DNA of 64,000 nt from Sphingobium ummariense RL-3. Its GTDB lineage: Bacteria > Pseudomonadota > Alphaproteobacteria > Sphingomonadales > Sphingomonadaceae. A model generated the notes under the pieces. That model was not told where the DNA came from and ran no database searches. It was given only the letters and a program-made list of their open reading frames with translations. Positions 60,932 through 64,000 of the stretch are shown here, in pieces (the first letter of the stretch is position 1; each line of letters begins with the position of its first letter). Location of the stretch: the NCBI RefSeq assembly GCF_000447205.1, contig NZ_AUWY01000091.1:1-64000 (forward strand), in the 5' to 3' direction. The translations under genes were made by a program, and so were the position numbers.

Positions 60932-61650
60932 AAAGCGACCTTCGCGCGCTGGGCATCGCCCACGGGTTGCTGCTGGGCCTGGTGCTGGCCTCGCCGCTGG
61001 TAGGGCCTTCGCTGATCCGTTGGGGGATCGAGGCACTGTTCGTCATCACCGCCTTCCAGCTGAGGTTGGCCGACCGGCGCTGGGACCTGCGCAACGGTTG
61101 GCGCGGATGGGTCAGCCATGTCCGCATGGCGCCGGGACGGCTGCTGCCCTGGGCCGGCATCGCGGCAGTGGCCCTGATGGCTGAGCCAGGGCGGGCGCAG
61201 CTGGCGCTGTCGGTGCTCGCGGGCGTGGGGATGAGCGAGTTGGTCGTCTATCCGATCGCCGCCCATGTGCTCAGCCGCATGCCGCGCGCAGGCTTGGCCA
61301 TCGCGATGCTGCTGCTTTTGCTGGGGTGCGGTTTTGCGGAGCCAGGCCTTGCCGCGCGTTTCGTAACTGCCTTCGCTCTGGGGCTGGCAGGCGGGGTATT
61401 CTGGCTGCGCGGCCCCGACGGCGAAGCTCGCTCCGCGCTGATCGCGACAAGCGGCTGCACTGCCGCGCTGGCAGCAGCGATACTAGCGCCGGCAAGCTTG
61501 CCCTTCGCATTCCCAGCCGGGGTGCTCTGCGCGGCGCTGGCGCTCGCGCAGCTGTCAGTGGTGCGACGCCGCCCCCTGCCCTGGCAGATCGGGAGCGGCG
61601 CAGGCCGCATCAGGCCGGAACAGCCTGCCCTGCCGTCACCGCCCGCCTGA
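60928..61650 (+). CDS. hypothetical polytopic membrane protein
   Basis: A 240-residue protein with about six to seven hydrophobic helices (for example LGIAHGLLLGLVLASPLVG, LAIAMLLLLLGCGFA and AALAAAILAPASLPFAFPAG). No family is recognised. It follows the ligase gene with ATGA overlap, so it probably takes part in the same polysaccharide pathway. Its 3' end overlaps the convergent PfpI gene by 41 bp. Confidence 0.65.
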   Translation: MKSDLRALGIAHGLLLGLVLASPLVGPSLIRWGIEALFVITAFQLRLADRRWDLRNGWRGWVSHVRMAPGRLLPWAGIAAVALMAEPGRAQLALSVLAGVGMSELVVYPIAAHVLSRMPRAGLAIAMLLLLLGCGFAEPGLAARFVTAFALGLAGGVFWLRGPDGEARSALIATSGCTAALAAAILAPASLPFAFPAGVLCAALALAQLSVVRRRPLPWQIGSGAGRIRPEQPALPSPPA

Positions 61651-62164
61651 AGGCATCGACAAAGGCGGGGATATCGTCCGGCTTGCGGCTGGTGATGAGA
61701 TTGCGGTCTACTACTACCTCCCGGTCCACCACTGTCGCACCGGCATTGGCAAGGTCGGTACGCACGGAGGGCCAGGACGTCACCGTCCTGCCTGATACCA
61801 CGCCTGCCTCCACCAGCAGCCAAGGGCCATGGCAGATCGCGGCGACGGGCTTGCCCGATTCCACGAAGCGACGGACGATGTCGACTGCTTTCGCATCGGT
61901 GCGCAGCGTGTCGGGATTGGCGACGCCACCCGGCAGGACCAAGCCGCCATAGTCCTCTATCCGTACCTCTTGGAGCGCGATGTCCGGCGTGATGGTGTCG
62001 CCCTTCTCGTCATGCTGCATGCCCTGGATCGGCGCTTTCTCAGGCGCGGCGAGCGTCACCTCTGCGCCCGCGGCGATAAGGCGATCGCGCGGTTCGAACA
62101 GCTCCGACTGCTCGAAGCCATCGGTGGCGATGATGAGAATATGGGACTGGTCGATGGCGGGCAT
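61610..62164 (-). CDS. PfpI/DJ-1 family protein
   Basis: A 184-residue class I glutamine-amidotransferase-like protein. The nucleophile elbow is AAICHGPWLL (Cys near 110), with GFEQSELFEPRDRL near 16 and YGGLVLPGGVANPDTLR near 72. Members act as glyoxalase III/deglycases or chaperones, with the label protease from archaeal PfpI. It is convergent with the membrane protein gene and divergent from topoisomerase IB. Confidence 0.88.
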   Translation of the reverse strand: MPAIDQSHILIIATDGFEQSELFEPRDRLIAAGAEVTLAAPEKAPIQGMQHDEKGDTITPDIALQEVRIEDYGGLVLPGGVANPDTLRTDAKAVDIVRRFVESGKPVAAICHGPWLLVEAGVVSGRTVTSWPSVRTDLANAGATVVDREVVVDRNLITSRKPDDIPAFVDAFRRAVTAGQAVPA

Positions 62165-62239
62165 GAAGCGCCTCCTTTGCCTGGGTTAGGGGAATGGTGG
62201 ATCAACGGGCCATGGCCGGCGGAGTTGCGGAACGAAGCG

Positions 62240-63280
62240 ATGAACGGCGGGTTTTTCCGCGACGAGAGACCCATGCCGCAAAACCTGATCGAACATTGCA
62301 ACGACAGCCTGCCTGGTATCACGCGGCGCGCGCTGAAGCGGGGATGGGCCTATTATGATCCCGCTGGCGGGCGCATCACCGACCGGGACGAGATCGACCG
62401 ATTGAACGCCATCGCCCTGCCGCCAGCCTATCGCGATTGCTGGTTCTGTCCGTCGCCCACCGGCCATATCCAGGCGACCGGCTATGACGATCGCGGACGC
62501 AAGCAATATCGCTACCATCCCGTATTTCGTGCCGCGCGGGAGGCGGAGAAATATGCTGGCTGCGCGGCCTTCGGCCATGCCCTGCCCCGGCTGCGCGCCC
62601 GAATCGAAGCCGATCTGTCGCGGCGGGGCCTACGCAAGGAACGCACCCTAGCAGCAGTGGTGCGCCTGCTCGACCTTGCCAAGGTGCGGGTGGGCAACGA
62701 GCAGTATGCCGCCGCCAACAAGAGCTTCGGCGCGACGACGCTGCGCCGCCGCCATGTCGATCTTTCCGGTCGGGCCCTGCGGCTGCGGTACCGCGCCAAA
62801 TCGGGGCGCGAGCATGAGCTGACCGTCACCGACAACCGGCTGCTGCGCTTCGTGCGGGCGGTACAAGACCTGCCGGGCCAGCACCTGTTCCAGTATCTGG
62901 ATGAAGAAGGCGTCGCCCGGCCGATCACGTCGAGCGACGTCAACGCCTATATTGCTCAGGCAATGGGTGCTCCCTTCACCGCCAAACATTTCCGCACCTG
63001 GGGGGCATCGACCATTGCCTTCGACACCCTGTCTTCCGGCCCCGTCTCGCTCACGGAATTGATCGCGCCCGTCGCGCAGGCGCTGGGCAACACCCCGGCG
63101 ATCAGTCGGAAGAGCTATATCCATCCCGCCTTGATCGAGCTGTGCAAGAGCGGGCAGGATGAGTGGCGCGAAGGGCTTCGCCTCCCGCGGAGGACACGCT
63201 ATCTGTCACGGGCCGAACGGGGGCTTATCGCCTTTCTGGAGGAGGCGGCTTGCGCGCCCACCATGGCAATGGCAGCCTGA
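62240..63280 (+). CDS. DNA topoisomerase IB (poxvirus-type)
   Basis: A 346-residue type IB topoisomerase relaxing DNA supercoils. The core has RRALKRGWAYYDPAGGRI at the start, WFCPSPTGHIQATGYDDRGRKQ near 75 (in parts), and KVRVGNEQYAAANKSFGATT near 155 with a catalytic Arg. HFRTWGAST carries an Arg and RKSYIHP the catalytic Tyr near 295. ATG 62240 begins MNGGFF; ATG 62273 (MPQNLIEH) is a shorter alternative with a GAGAG site. It is divergent from the PfpI gene. Confidence 0.9.
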   Translation: MNGGFFRDERPMPQNLIEHCNDSLPGITRRALKRGWAYYDPAGGRITDRDEIDRLNAIALPPAYRDCWFCPSPTGHIQATGYDDRGRKQYRYHPVFRAAREAEKYAGCAAFGHALPRLRARIEADLSRRGLRKERTLAAVVRLLDLAKVRVGNEQYAAANKSFGATTLRRRHVDLSGRALRLRYRAKSGREHELTVTDNRLLRFVRAVQDLPGQHLFQYLDEEGVARPITSSDVNAYIAQAMGAPFTAKHFRTWGASTIAFDTLSSGPVSLTELIAPVAQALGNTPAISRKSYIHPALIELCKSGQDEWREGLRLPRRTRYLSRAERGLIAFLEEAACAPTMAMAA

Positions 63281-63301
63281 CGCGCCGACCGAAGGACAAA
63301 C

Positions 63302-64000
63302 ATGGCCGACAAGACCGACCCCGCCCTCCCCGTCATTGAGGTCCGAGCGCTCAGCATGGGGGAGATGTGGGATGCGACCATCGCGTGGTTTTCCACCCAT
63401 TCACTGCAAATCCTGATCGCGATCGGGGCGGGCGTCGCGCTCTACATGCTGCTGGCGGCGCTGCGGCAGGTGGGTAAGCGCTGGCGCGGCAAGCCCGGCG
63501 ACACGCTGGGCTTCGCCAATGTCGCGGGTCGCGCGGTCGCCCGGACCACGCATTTCTTCATGGTGATGGTCGCAGCGCGACTGGTCGCGGGCTATGCCCG
63601 CCCGCCCGAACTCCTGTTCAAGACGATCGTCTTCCTCTTCACCATTGCCGCCGTCTTCCAGGTGGCGCTCTGGACCCGCGAGATCGTGCTGGGCCTGATC
63701 GAACGCCGGACCCTGGCGGAGGACGGCCAGGGCGAGACTCTGGCCAATGCCATGGGCCTCATCCGCGTACTGGTGACCGTGGCCCTGTTCGCGATCGCCC
63801 TGATCGTCGTGCTGGACAATCTGGGCGTCAACGTCACCGGCCTGGTCGCGGGCCTCGGTATTGGCGGCATCGCCATCGGCCTCGCTGCGCAGGGCATCTT
63901 CTCAGACCTGTTCGCGGCGCTCTCCATCATCTTCGACAAACCGTTCCGCCGAGGCGAAGTCATCACTTACGACCAGACCACCGCCCGGGTCGAGAAGATC
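63302..64000 (+). CDS. MscS-family mechanosensitive channel, N-terminal part
   Basis: The first 233 residues of a small-conductance mechanosensitive channel; the gene leaves the window on the right. Four or five hydrophobic helices are visible (LQILIAIGAGVALYMLLAAL, TIVFLFTIAAVFQVALW, LIRVLVTVALFAIALIVVLD). The pore-lining MscS signature GLGIGGIAIGLAAQ and the following DLFAALSIIFDKPFRRGE are near the end. It opens under membrane tension to release solutes. ATG 63302 has AAGGAC upstream. Confidence 0.9.
   Translation, partial: MADKTDPALPVIEVRALSMGEMWDATIAWFSTHSLQILIAIGAGVALYMLLAALRQVGKRWRGKPGDTLGFANVAGRAVARTTHFFMVMVAARLVAGYARPPELLFKTIVFLFTIAAVFQVALWTREIVLGLIERRTLAEDGQGETLANAMGLIRVLVTVALFAIALIVVLDNLGVNVTGLVAGLGIGGIAIGLAAQGIFSDLFAALSIIFDKPFRRGEVITYDQTTARVEKI

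Overview
The window is high-GC DNA from an alphaproteobacterium, most likely a sphingomonad (Sphingobium/Sphingomonas-like). This rests on a complete protocatechuate 4,5-cleavage (lig) pathway, a NepR-like small protein, a candidate sphingolipid acyltransferase, and conserved housekeeping blocks such as comF-grxC-nitrilase, lptFG, glnE-bcp and erpA-xthA. Both window edges cut genes: an RND efflux adaptor on the left and an MscS channel on the right.

Layout. 1-3.55 kb: a TetR gene and the remains of its RND efflux operon, separated by a complete IS1380-family element with inverted repeats and a GCGC target duplication. 3.7-12.9 kb: divergent lig operons, ligK-ligU-ligI leftward and regulator-DUF1932-ligJ-ligA-ligB-ligC-aldo/keto reductase rightward. 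Together they convert protocatechuate through CHMS, PDC, oxalomesaconate and CHA to pyruvate plus oxaloacetate. 12.9-20.6 kb: a histidine kinase and an NtrC-type response regulator, divergent from a small secreted Cys protein, an HlyD adaptor, an ABC ATPase and an FtsX/MacB-type permease. The gap holds a near-consensus sigma-54 promoter and paired 16-bp dyads spaced 21 bp. This is the best candidate for a self-contained, little-described regulatory circuit.

20.6-36.3 kb: tRNA-Arg, DUF1178, nitrilase-like hydrolase, glutaredoxin, comF, methyltransferase, phosphoesterase, two diacylglycerol-kinase-like genes, DUF2141, lptFG, desaturase, a GNAT-type candidate ceramide synthase, LysR regulator, bestrophin, DUF2239, xthA and erpA. 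36.4-41.0 kb: a tightly coupled operon of a CE15-like esterase, two Nif3-like proteins (the first with a Tat signal, the second missing metal ligands) and a CE7-like esterase. This is the second candidate novel system, perhaps acting on plant-polymer esters.

41.1-57.2 kb: M23 peptidase, DUF455, bcp, glnE, NepR-like protein, zinc metallopeptidase, patatin plus 3-hydroxybutyrate dehydrogenase, an M20 hydrolase, a Tat-exported class V aminotransferase-like enzyme, cstA with its YbdD partner, XdhC and an S24 repressor facing two small genes. 57.2-64 kb: exosortase-associated polysaccharide genes (glycosyltransferase and O-antigen-ligase-like protein), a PfpI/DJ-1 protein, topoisomerase IB and the MscS channel. 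All assignments come from reading translations and motifs; no database search was run.
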